Part shown: positions 7,162 through 14,232 of the stretch, piece after piece
Numbering within the stretch: position 1 is the stretch's first letter
Layout of the letters: the number at the start of each line of letters is the position of its first letter
Origin: DATJBF01 sp035515475
GTDB lineage: Bacteria; Verrucomicrobiota; Verrucomicrobiia; Palsa-1439
Assembly (NCBI GenBank): GCA_035515475.1
Contig: DATJBF010000093.1
Span: 1 to 17,973, forward strand
DNA: 17,973 bases
Reading direction: 5' to 3'
The notes under the pieces: generated by a model
The model's database searches: none
Told to the model about the DNA's origin: nothing
What the model saw: the letters and a program-made list of their open reading frames with translations, nothing else
Made by a program: the position numbers and the translations under genes

Positions 7162-7271
7162 AAGACATGGTCGTTTTGCTCGGTGCACTCGGCTTGTTGC
7201 TGTTTGTCCCAGCACTGAGCCGTCTCTTTCAACAATTTCGCGGGAAATCAAACGACAAGAAGCCGCGATGA
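7158..7271 (+). CDS. 37-aa single-helix membrane protein
   Basis: A 37-residue ORF from a GTG at 7158 that overlaps the preceding stop by four bases (GTGA). An ATG at 7167 would give 34 residues. It consists of one hydrophobic helix (MVVLLGALGLLLFVPALSRLF) and a basic tail (QQFRGKSNDKKPR), so the C-terminus is probably cytoplasmic. Its stop overlaps the next gene by ATGA (7268-7271). The two overlaps argue that it is a real translated gene. No family is recognised; helix size and operon position recall small auxiliary subunits such as KdpF, but it lacks the KdpF ending. Confidence 0.55.
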   Translation: MKDMVVLLGALGLLLFVPALSRLFQQFRGKSNDKKPR

Positions 7272-7588
7272 CCTTCACGGCATGGCTGACCCTTGTATGT
7301 GCCGCTCTGCTTGAGGTGGGCGGTGATGCAGCAATTTGGCGCGGTTTGCGCGGCGGCAGCCGGCTGTTCATTCTCGCTGGCTTCTGTGTGCTCGGTGCGT
7401 ACGGCCTAGTCGTTAACTCGATTAAGTGGGACTTTTCGAAGCTGCTCGGCATCTATGTCGCCTTCTTCGGGATGGTCAGCATTCTTTGCGGGCGCTACAT
7501 TTTCGGGGAGGCCGTTCCCGTGTCCACCTGGCTGGGCTTGGCGCTGATCATGGCTGGAGGACTCGTCATCCAATTTGGCGCGCTGTGA
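7268..7588 (+). CDS. SMR/DMT-like four-helix membrane protein
   Basis: A 106-aa protein with four predicted membrane helices (about 3-20, 34-50, 58-77 and 86-104), the size of small multidrug resistance proteins. Glu16 in the first helix (ALLEVGG) sits like the essential Glu14 of EmrE. The pairing of GE (80-81) before the last helix with the glycine-rich helix LIMAGGLVIQFG also fits the SMR/drug-metabolite transporter superfamily. It is the last gene of the first kdp operon and overlaps its neighbour by ATGA. The substrate is unknown; drug export should not be assumed, and an ion- or solute-related accessory role is possible. A YnfA-type small membrane protein is an alternative assignment. 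Confidence 0.65.
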   Translation: MTFTAWLTLVCAALLEVGGDAAIWRGLRGGSRLFILAGFCVLGAYGLVVNSIKWDFSKLLGIYVAFFGMVSILCGRYIFGEAVPVSTWLGLALIMAGGLVIQFGAL

Positions 7589-7831
7589 CGGTACGTCTCA
7601 TCCTCCCATCCTGATTCGTAGCACAGGCCACTTGTGATGCTGGCGCGCGCCGAACCGATCAGCAACGGAGGGCCGTTATTTCACAAGACGGTCGTGCTGA
7701 ACGCCCAGCGGACGTTGAGGGTAATCGTCATTGTCGTCGGCACGTTCCGGCTCGGCCTCGGCACGGTCCGTCCTGCCCATCATATTCACGCGATCGGCGA
7801 ACAACGGTTGTGAGAGCTGAGGGCGTCGTGC
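7589..7831. other. intergenic region between the two kdp operons
   Basis: This is the non-coding part of the 337-base gap before the second kdp operon. No convincing terminator hairpin with a T-run is visible after the first operon. A 58-codon ATG frame (7637-7813) encodes a basic start, a hydrophobic stretch (LRVIVIVVGTFRLGLG) and a His-rich tail. It has no ribosome binding site and no clear family, and may be a decayed small membrane-protein gene or chance. The control elements of operon 2 follow from 7832. Confidence 0.4.
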
Positions 7832-7899
7832 GTTAACACTATTTTAACCGATCTCGACTGTCTTTTGATTAACACCTCGCCCGAGAGAGCGCTTATATG
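7832..7899 (+). promoter_or_regulatory. probable KdpE-controlled promoter of kdp operon 2
   Basis: GTTAACACTATTTTAAC (7832-7848) carries TTAAC half-sites 11 bp apart. TTTTGATTAAC (7863-7873) follows at exactly the distance seen before operon 1 (23 bp between starts of TATTTTAAC and TTTTRATTAAC). A -10-like TTATAT/TATATG lies at 7893-7899, 25 bp from the start of ATTAAC, as in operon 1. AAGGAG (7915-7920) then serves the kdpA ATG at 7926. Outside these blocks the two upstream regions differ, which supports functional conservation. KdpE as the ligand is inference. Confidence 0.66.
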
Positions 7900-7925
7900 T
7901 TGGCGCATAGCAAGAAGGAGCAGAG

Positions 7926-9707
7926 ATGATCGGACACGAGATTATTCAAGTAGTGCTGTACTTCGGATTGATCATTGGGCTGACGCCGCTGCTCGGCGTG
8001 TTCATGGCGCGGGTGTTTCAAGGCGAGCGGACGTTTCTATCCGGCGTACTCGGGCCGGTGGAGAAATGGATTTACCGGCTCGGCAGGGTGGACGAGAAGG
8101 CGGAGATGACCTGGAAAGAGTATCTGGCCGCGGTCCTCATCTTCAACCTCGTCGGCTTTCTGGCCACCTTCATCCAGTTGATGGCGCAAGGCGTCTTGCC
8201 GCTCAATCCACAGAGGTTCGCCGGGCTGTCGTGGCATCTCGCCTTCAATACCGCGATGAGTTTCATGACCAACACGAACTGGCAGGCCTACATGGGCGAG
8301 TCCACTATGTCGTACCTGTCGCAGATGGCCGGGCTGGCGGTTCATAATTTCCTTAGCGCAGCGACGGCGATTGCCGTGTTGGTGGCAGTCATCCGCGGCT
8401 TCCAGCGCGCGTCCGCGAAGACCCTCGGCAATTTCTGGGTCGATCTTACGCGCGGTACGCTCTACGTACTGATGCCGCTCTCGGTCATTTACGCTGTCGT
8501 GCTTATGTCACAGGGCGTCGTCCAGACTTTCAAACCGTACGCGACCGTCAAGCTGGTCGAGCCGTACACGGCGCAGGTGCCCAAGACCGATGAGAAAGGG
8601 AGCCCGGTCAAAGACGGCAAAGGCAATCCGGTCATGGTGGATCAGAAGGTCGAGACGCAGGACATCCCGCTCGGCCCGGCCGCGTCGCAAATTGCGATCA
8701 AGCAACTGGGCACGAACGGCGGCGGGTTCTTCGGCCAGAATAGTGCGCACCCATTTGAGAATCCCACGCCGCTGTCGAGCTTCATCGAGATGCTGGCGAT
8801 CCTGCTGTTGCCGGCCTCGCTGGTGTACACGTTCGGCGTCATGGTGGGGGACCGTCGGCACGCGTGGTGTTTGTTCGGCGTGATGTTGCTGTTGTTGTTG
8901 GTCTCGTTCGGCGTCGCCTGGTGGTCGGAAACGCGAACCAATCCGGTGTTCGGGAACGTCGGGGCTTTGATGGAGGGCAAAGAGACGCGCTGCGGCGTGA
9001 TGAACAGCGTCCTGTGGGGCGTCCTGTGCACCGCGACCTCGAACGGTTCGGTCTGCTCCATGCATGACAGTTGGACGCCATTGGCCGGGTTGATGCCCAT
9101 GTGGAATATCCAAATCGGTGAGGTCGCGTTCGGCGGCATCGGCTGCGGAATGTATGGCATTCTGCTACACGTGCTGCTTACTGTGTTTATTGCCGGGCTG
9201 ATGATCGGACGCACACCCGAATATCTCGGTAAGAAACTCGACAAGTGGGTGGCGTCTTGGTCTGTGGCCGGATTGTTGGTGCCCAGCGCGGTTATACTGC
9301 TTTTCGCAGCGATCTCCTGCGTCTTGCCAAGTGCCTTGGCCAGTCTGAACAACGGCGGCCCACACGGTATGAGTGAGATTCTGTATGCCTACTCTGAAGC
9401 CGCGAACAACAATGGCAGCGCCTTCGCCGGGCTGAACGCCAACACCGTCTGGTATAACACCACACTAGGCACGTGCATGTTCATCGGGCGCTTTATTGTT
9501 ATTGTGGCCGTGTTGGCCATCGCCGGCAATCTGGCTTCCAAAAAGATCGTCGAGGCTTCCACCGGCACGTTGCCGGTCAGCGGGCTGACGTTCTCCTTTT
9601 CGTTGCTGGGGGTAATTGTCATTGTCGCTTCACTGACGTTTTTCCCGGTGTTGTGCCTTGGCCCGATCGTCGAGCATGGCCTCATGCTGGCCGGGCGCGT
9701 CTTCTAA
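7926..9707 (+). CDS. kdpA: K+-transporting ATPase subunit KdpA (copy 2)
   Basis: Second KdpA, 593 aa, polytopic potassium-translocating subunit. Filter loops: TNTNWQ (115-120), GTNGGG (262-267), SNGSVCSMHDS (372-382) and NNNGSAFAG (494-502). The third loop is of the SNGSV type and has Cys at 378, where Asn stands in copy 1 (SCGAVNSMHDS) and, as I recall, in most homologues. A charged extracytoplasmic stretch lies at about 220-245. The ATG at 7926 has AAGGAG five bases upstream. No kdpF precedes it: only 27 bases separate the -10-like element from the start codon. It ends ten bases before kdpB. The protein is clearly diverged from copy 1 throughout. Confidence 0.96.
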   Translation: MIGHEIIQVVLYFGLIIGLTPLLGVFMARVFQGERTFLSGVLGPVEKWIYRLGRVDEKAEMTWKEYLAAVLIFNLVGFLATFIQLMAQGVLPLNPQRFAGLSWHLAFNTAMSFMTNTNWQAYMGESTMSYLSQMAGLAVHNFLSAATAIAVLVAVIRGFQRASAKTLGNFWVDLTRGTLYVLMPLSVIYAVVLMSQGVVQTFKPYATVKLVEPYTAQVPKTDEKGSPVKDGKGNPVMVDQKVETQDIPLGPAASQIAIKQLGTNGGGFFGQNSAHPFENPTPLSSFIEMLAILLLPASLVYTFGVMVGDRRHAWCLFGVMLLLLLVSFGVAWWSETRTNPVFGNVGALMEGKETRCGVMNSVLWGVLCTATSNGSVCSMHDSWTPLAGLMPMWNIQIGEVAFGGIGCGMYGILLHVLLTVFIAGLMIGRTPEYLGKKLDKWVASWSVAGLLVPSAVILLFAAISCVLPSALASLNNGGPHGMSEILYAYSEAANNNGSAFAGLNANTVWYNTTLGTCMFIGRFIVIVAVLAIAGNLASKKIVEASTGTLPVSGLTFSFSLLGVIVIVASLTFFPVLCLGPIVEHGLMLAGRVF

Positions 9708-9717
9708 GGAGACCACC

Positions 9718-11820
9718 ATGAGTACAAAAGTCGAGATCAAACATTCAGAGTTGTTGCGTCACGCCGCCATCGACGCGCTTAAGAAATTGAATCCGCGCGA
9801 TGAGATCAAGAATCTGGTCATGTTCGTCGTGTGGGTCGGGTCGATCATGACGACCATTTTCCTGTTCTTGCCGCACCAGTTCACGCGCTTCAACCTGCAG
9901 ATCTGCCTCTGGCTGTGGTTCACATGCCTGTTTGCCAACTTCGCCGAGGCGATGGCCGAAGGCCGCGGCAAAGCGCACGCCGACGCGTTGCGCCGGATGC
10001 GGACCAAGACCATGGCGCGCAAGCTCCTCAGAGCTTCGTCAGGCCTTCTCGACAAGGAAGTCGCGGTCGCCGGTTCCGAGTTGAAGATTGGCGACCTGTT
10101 CGTCTGCGAGGCCGGCGATGTGATTCCCGCCGATGGCGAAATCGTGTCGGGCATTGCAACGGTGGACGAATCGGCCATTACCGGCGAGTCCGCGCCGGTC
10201 ATCCGCGAGAGTGGCGGCGACCGCAGCGCCGTGACCGGTGGCACGCGGGTGATCAGCGACCGGATTGTTGTGCGCGTCACCGCCGAGGCGGGCCATTCGT
10301 TTCTGGACCGGATGATTACGATGATCGAAGGCGCGCGCCGGCAAAAGACGCCCAACGAGATCGCCTTGAACATCGTGCTGGTGAGTTTGACGGCCTTGTT
10401 CATCGTGGTGGTGTTCACATTGCCGCCGTACGCGCGGTACAACGAAAGCCAGGCCGGTCAGTCCGGCGTTGTGCTGACCAGCATTCCGGTCCTGCTTTCG
10501 TTGGTTGTTTGCCTCATTCCGACGACCATCGGCGGCCTGCTCAGTGCGATCGGTATTGCTGGCATCGATCGGTTGATGCGTCGGAACGTTCTCGCCACGA
10601 GCGGCCGGGCCGTCGAAGCCGCCGGCGACGTGGACGTGCTGTTGCTCGACAAAACCGGCACGATCACGCTCGGCAACCGGATGGCGACGGAATTTATCCC
10701 GGCGCCCGGAGTGGCCGGGGAGGATCTGGCCGACGTGGCGCAACTGGCCTCGCTCGCCGACGAGACGCCCGAAGGCCGAAGTATTGCCGTGCTCGCCAAG
10801 GAGAAATACGGTTTGCGCGGGCGTGAAGTGGCCGAGCCGCACGCGAAGTTCGTCCCGTTCACGGCGCAAACGCGGATGAGTGGGTTGGATTTGACCGATC
10901 CCGACGGCAAAGGAACGCGGGCTGTCCGCAAGGGGGCCGCCGACGCCATGCGCCGCTACATCGAGCAACGGGGTGGACTCTATCCCAAGGCGGTCGAACA
11001 GGCCGTGATGGACGTTTCCACCAAAGGCGGCACGCCGCTCGTCGTGGCGGATGGTTCGCGCGTGCTCGGTGTCATTCGCCTGAAGGACGTGGTCAAAGGC
11101 GGCATTCGCGAACGCTTCGCGCAACTCCGCAAGATGGGCGTGCGCACCGTGATGATTACCGGCGACAACTCAACCACCGCCGCCGCCATCGCCGCCGAGG
11201 CGGGCGTTGACGATTTCATCGCCGAGGCGAAACCCGAAGACAAACTCGCGCGCATCCGTCAGGAACAAGCCGGCGGCAAACTGATCGCCATGATCGGCGA
11301 CGGCACGAACGACGCGCCCGCCCTGGCGCAGGCCGACGTCGGCGTGGCGATGAACACCGGGACGCAGGCGGCGCGCGAAGCCGGCAACATGGTGGACCTC
11401 GACAGCAACCCGACCAAGCTGATCGAGGTCGTCGAGATTGGCAAGCAATTGTTGATGACCCGCGGCGCGTTGACGACGTTCAGCATCGCCAACGATGTAT
11501 CGAAGTATTTTGCGATTCTGCCCGCGATGTTCGGGGTGCTCTATGCGACGAGTGCGCTGGGCAAAGGCCCGCTCGACAAGCTCAATATCATGCACTTGCA
11601 CTCGCCGGAGAGCGCGATTCTCAGCGCTGTGATTTTCAATGCGCTGATCATTGTCGCGCTGATTCCGCTGGCCTTGAAAGGCGTGAAGTACACGCCGCTC
11701 GGTGCGGCGGTGATTCTCCGGAAGAACATGCTGATCTACGGCATGGGCGGGATCATTATTCCGTTCATCTTCATCAAGTTGATCGACGTGCTGTTGGTCG
11801 CCGTTCATCTCGTTACGTAG
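9718..11820 (+). CDS. kdpB: K+-transporting ATPase catalytic subunit KdpB (copy 2)
   Basis: Second KdpB P-type ATPase, 700 aa, about 20 longer than copy 1. TGES is at 155-158, phosphorylated Asp311 in DKTGTIT, GDGTNDAP at 527-534 (preceded by MI where copy 1 has MT), and the membrane-helix pair Asp593/Lys596 in IANDVSKYF. The extra residues lie mainly at the N-terminus, in the loop after the VVVFTLPPYARYN segment, and near GKGPLDKLNIMHLHSP. I chose the ATG at 9718, preceded by AAGGAG (9706-9711) that overlaps the kdpA stop; the frame is open upstream to 9658, but that lies inside kdpA. Catalytic blocks are almost identical to copy 1 in protein and very close in DNA. Confidence 0.96.
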   Translation: MSTKVEIKHSELLRHAAIDALKKLNPRDEIKNLVMFVVWVGSIMTTIFLFLPHQFTRFNLQICLWLWFTCLFANFAEAMAEGRGKAHADALRRMRTKTMARKLLRASSGLLDKEVAVAGSELKIGDLFVCEAGDVIPADGEIVSGIATVDESAITGESAPVIRESGGDRSAVTGGTRVISDRIVVRVTAEAGHSFLDRMITMIEGARRQKTPNEIALNIVLVSLTALFIVVVFTLPPYARYNESQAGQSGVVLTSIPVLLSLVVCLIPTTIGGLLSAIGIAGIDRLMRRNVLATSGRAVEAAGDVDVLLLDKTGTITLGNRMATEFIPAPGVAGEDLADVAQLASLADETPEGRSIAVLAKEKYGLRGREVAEPHAKFVPFTAQTRMSGLDLTDPDGKGTRAVRKGAADAMRRYIEQRGGLYPKAVEQAVMDVSTKGGTPLVVADGSRVLGVIRLKDVVKGGIRERFAQLRKMGVRTVMITGDNSTTAAAIAAEAGVDDFIAEAKPEDKLARIRQEQAGGKLIAMIGDGTNDAPALAQADVGVAMNTGTQAAREAGNMVDLDSNPTKLIEVVEIGKQLLMTRGALTTFSIANDVSKYFAILPAMFGVLYATSALGKGPLDKLNIMHLHSPESAILSAVIFNALIIVALIPLALKGVKYTPLGAAVILRKNMLIYGMGGIIIPFIFIKLIDVLLVAVHLVT

Positions 11821-11831
11821 GAGCACCAAAC

Positions 11832-12395
11832 ATGAAACTACTCATTCAATCCGTTTTGCTGACCATCGTGTTTACCGTGTTGGCAGGGGTGATGTACCCA
11901 CTCGCGATCACCGGAATCGCGCAGGTGGCGTTCAAAGATAAAGCCAACGGAAGCCAGATCGAACGCAACGGGCAGATCGTTGGCTCGGAGCTGATCGCGC
12001 AGCAGTTTACTGGCGAGAAATATTTCTGGCCGCGTCCGTCCGCTGGCGGCTACGCGACGGTGCCGTCCGGCGCAAGCAACCTGGGTCCGACCAGCGCGGT
12101 GCTGCGGTCCAATGTCATCACCAATGCGAAGGCATTCCGCGACGGAAACAAGCTCCCGGCGGACGCGCCGGTCCCGGCCGACATGGTGTTCACGTCCGGG
12201 AGCGGTCTCGACCCGGACATCAGCCCCCAGTCGGCCCGGCTGCAGGTGGCGCGAGTGGCCGCGGCGCGCGGTTTGGACAAAGAGCGAGTCAGCGCGCTCG
12301 TGGAAAGATTCGTCGAACCACCGCAATGGGGGTTTCTCGGCGAGTCTCGCGTGAACGTTTTGCGGCTGAATCTGGCACTCGATCAAGCGAAATGA
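11832..12395 (+). CDS. kdpC: K+-transporting ATPase subunit KdpC (copy 2)
   Basis: Second KdpC, 187 aa. It has one N-terminal membrane helix (about 5-26) with YPLAITGIAQVAF, then the extracytoplasmic domain with DKANGSQI, KYFWPRPSAGGY, SNLGPTS, GSGLDPDIS and the terminal LRLNLALD. TAGGAG lies eight bases upstream of the ATG, just after kdpB. It stabilises the KdpB-KdpA complex in the membrane. The following reading frame begins nine bases after its stop and is the relic of the gene that follows usp in operon 1; the usp gene itself is absent here. Confidence 0.95.
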   Translation: MKLLIQSVLLTIVFTVLAGVMYPLAITGIAQVAFKDKANGSQIERNGQIVGSELIAQQFTGEKYFWPRPSAGGYATVPSGASNLGPTSAVLRSNVITNAKAFRDGNKLPADAPVPADMVFTSGSGLDPDISPQSARLQVARVAAARGLDKERVSALVERFVEPPQWGFLGESRVNVLRLNLALDQAK

Positions 12396-12404
12396 GCGGA
12401 CACC

Positions 12405-12554
12405 ATGAACACACACGCGCCCATCAACCGGCGGTTTGCGTTTCACTTTCCTGACTTGGAAACTGACATTCAGGTCGAACATTTGGAGGACGGCGTGATC
12501 ATCCGCGCGTCGCGAGACACCTTTTCGGAAGAACGCAAAGCCTGTTTCATCCGC
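12405..12554 (+). pseudogene. truncated paralogue of the kdp-associated protein at 6772
   Basis: The first 50 codons (starting MNTHAPINRRF; blocks FHFPDLETDI, EDGVIIRASRDTFS and CFIR) match the intact protein at 6772 at 32 of 50 positions. Homology stops abruptly after CFIR; the intact copy continues ELAAEGFI and later has a membrane helix. From here the frame runs out of phase through kinase sequence and stops at 12642-12644, which would give a 79-aa product with a meaningless tail. The break lies within 12546-12556. A functional short product is possible but unlikely. Confidence 0.75.
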
Positions 12555-12973
12555 ATTACATGTCGCCAGAACAAATCAAAGGCAAACGCGGCGACGCGCG
12601 CACGGACATTTACAGCCTCGGGGCCATCCTCTACGAGATGCTGACCGGCCGCGCGCCGTTCGAAGGCGAGAACCCATTCGTCATTATGACCGCACGCCTG
12701 ACCGGCGACCCCATCGCGCCGCGCCAAGCCAACCCCAAGCTTTCCGCGCAAGCCGAGGAGATCGTCTTGCACGTCATGGAACGCAACCCTGACCGGCGCT
12801 ACCCAACCGCTGCGGCGATGAAAGCCGACCTCGACGCTGTTGACAAAGTTCAGCTCACCGGGCGTGCTGACCGGCTCCAACCACCCGCCACCGGCAGGGC
12901 ACTCCATCCGCAACTGCGGTGGCTGTTGCTCGCGCTGATCTTCCTGCTTCGCCACCCGGCTCCAGCGCGGTGA
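12551..12973 (+). pseudogene. C-terminal fragment of a eukaryote-like Ser/Thr protein kinase
   Basis: The frame from PHYMSPEQIKGKR is the activation-segment end of a Hanks-type kinase (usual form GTPHYMSPEQ). Next come DIYSLGAILYEMLTGRAPF (subdomain IX), NPDRRYPTAAAMKADL (subdomain XI), a linker and one hydrophobic segment (LRWLLLALIFLL) like the membrane anchor of such kinases, then a stop at 12971-12973. The ATP-binding lobe, the HRD catalytic loop and DFG are absent, and the sequence before the Pro codon belongs to the kdp-associated gene in another frame. No ribosome binding site or start is evident; an ATG lies at 12560. It cannot be an active kinase. The extracytoplasmic part expected after the helix is also missing. 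Confidence 0.82.
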
Positions 12974-13014
12974 GGGATTCGGCCGCACGGCGCGGCGGTG
13001 GCGCGCTTCGGTTT

Positions 13015-13028
13015 GGCCGGAATCGGCC
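13015..13028. terminator. small hairpin in convergent gap
   Basis: GGCCG (13015-13019) pairs with CGGCC (13024-13028) around a GAAT loop, in the gap between the kinase fragment and the convergent gene at 13075. There is no T-run, so a terminator role is only possible. Confidence 0.2.
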
Positions 13029-13074
13029 CTGTTCATCGCGGATGGCAGCGTGGTTCGATTGTTCCGCCGCTCCG

Positions 13075-13989
13075 TTAGCGCGGGATCGTCGGGGCGCCAG
13101 GGATGTGTTCTCGTTCGATGGCCTGCTGCAGCACGGCCAAAGCATCTTGGCAGAGGAGTGTCGCCTTTCGCTTTTGGTTTAGTGAGATGGCCAAGGAGCG
13201 GACGTTGGTGTTCTCGCGCGAGAGTTTGAGGATTTGTGCCTTGATGTCGCTGAACCGCGCGTAACTCGACGTGGCCGTTTTGAGATCGGGGCTGTCGGCG
13301 AGGCCGGGGATCGCGGCCAGACTCTGCAGGTTTTGTCGAACTTCACGGTCTTCCTGGGCCATCAACGCCTCCATCTGATCCATCTTCTCGTCGCTTTCCT
13401 CAGCAATGTGTGGCGGGAGCAACGTCAGGATCCGCAGCGCCGGGATCCGGGCGTCGTCCGCAAGCCGCAGGACGTTCAGATTGTCGGTCCCGGTAGCGAG
13501 GTGCGAAAGTGCCACGTCCATCTCCTTCAAGGCCGCGGCCGCCGGGCCGAATGCCAGGCTCGATGCCTTCAGGTTGGTGTTACTGACCGCCAAGCTCAGC
13601 AATTCATTGTCGATGCGCTGCAGCTCAGCAAACGTCTTCGTGAACTGGTTGAGCAAGTCCTGCTCGCCCGCCACTCCGCCGGTCCCCACAAGTTCCGCCA
13701 ACTTCTGACGTTGTTGCTCCACCGTAACCTCAGCCGCCCGGGCTTGATCCGCGAAAGTTTGTGACTCCTGGTCGGTGATGGCCATGACCGCGCTTTTTTC
13801 CGCCTCGGCTGCCGAGGCAAGCCCCAGGCGCATCTGGTTAACCAACTCGAGCTTTCTCGCTCTGACGGTGCGTTGCTCGTCGGGGGTCCCGGTGTTGCGG
13901 AAGCGCAGCACGGCCAGCATGACCACGAGCAGCAGGATCGCCCCGACGGCCATCCAGAAGAAATCCTTCAGACCAGGCCTAGTCACCAT
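13075..13989 (-). CDS. single-pass membrane protein with four-helix-bundle sensor-like domain
   Basis: A 304-aa protein: a short N-terminal tail, one membrane helix (about 10-30), then about 270 residues of mostly helical sequence outside the cytoplasm. The first part (RLGLASAAEAEKSAVMAI) resembles the 4HB_MCP ligand-binding region of chemoreceptors. Two related blocks, LLSLAVSNTNLKASSLA (130-146) and ILKLSRENTNVRSLAISL (253-270), suggest an internal duplication. There is no second membrane helix, HAMP, kinase or methyl-accepting domain, so it must act through a partner. The ATG at 13989 has GGAGG (13996-14000) six bases upstream. It is divergent from kdpD and has an operator-like motif 43 bases upstream. 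A link to KdpD sensing is inference. Confidence 0.75.
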   Translation of the reverse strand: MVTRPGLKDFFWMAVGAILLLVVMLAVLRFRNTGTPDEQRTVRARKLELVNQMRLGLASAAEAEKSAVMAITDQESQTFADQARAAEVTVEQQRQKLAELVGTGGVAGEQDLLNQFTKTFAELQRIDNELLSLAVSNTNLKASSLAFGPAAAALKEMDVALSHLATGTDNLNVLRLADDARIPALRILTLLPPHIAEESDEKMDQMEALMAQEDREVRQNLQSLAAIPGLADSPDLKTATSSYARFSDIKAQILKLSRENTNVRSLAISLNQKRKATLLCQDALAVLQQAIEREHIPGAPTIPR

Positions 13990-14031
13990 CGCGCGCCTCC
14001 ATAACGACGAAGACTAGCCTCATGCCGATGA

Positions 14032-14047
14032 TTAGCAAGTTTTTAAC
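14032..14047 (+). promoter_or_regulatory. third KdpE-type operator, between the bundle protein and kdpDE
   Basis: TTAGCAAGTTTTTAAC repeats the TTARC-N6-TTAAC pattern found before both kdp operons, with the same 11-bp half-site spacing. TTTTAACACG (14041-14050) is shared exactly with the operon 1 site (1577-1586). A looser TTTGAATTCAC (14061-14071) lies where the others have TTTTRATTAAC, one base closer. The site is 43 bases upstream of the minus-strand gene and about 185 upstream of kdpD, so it could control either or both. Confidence 0.5.
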
Positions 14048-14195
14048 ACGCTTCGGCAGGTTTGAATTCACCCTCCGGGGATGCAGCAGTGCCATACCAG
14101 GACGCAGAGAAGGAAGGCTATCGTGGCGCCACACAAGACCTCCAGATCGTTTCGGGCCCACGCGCAGCGCGTGACCCGTCCGCTGCCGCGTTTTG

Positions 14196-14226
14196 TTGCT
14201 GAATCTCGCAGTCGATTCGATAGAAT
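14196..14226 (+). promoter_or_regulatory. possible kdpD promoter giving a near-leaderless mRNA
   Basis: TAGAAT (14221-14226) matches the -10 consensus at five of six bases and ends six bases before the kdpD ATG at 14233. A weak TTGCTG (14196-14201) lies 19 bases upstream as -35. Transcription would begin at or next to the start codon. No Shine-Dalgarno sequence precedes the ATG, which fits leaderless translation. Confidence 0.35.
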
Positions 14227-14232
14227 GCTCGT

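Noticed and set aside
7637..7813. 58-codon frame between the two kdp operons
   Set aside because: It has a hydrophobic stretch but no ribosome binding site, an odd His-rich end and no convincing family; kept only as a comment on the intergenic region.
7926..12395. Recent tandem duplication of the kdp operon
   Set aside because: KdpA proteins differ throughout, including the filter type, kdpF is present in only one operon, and gene spacing differs.
12551..12973. Functional small kinase or an in-frame fusion of the kdp-associated protein with a kinase
   Set aside because: The frames differ at the junction and the ATP-binding lobe, HRD and DFG motifs are absent.
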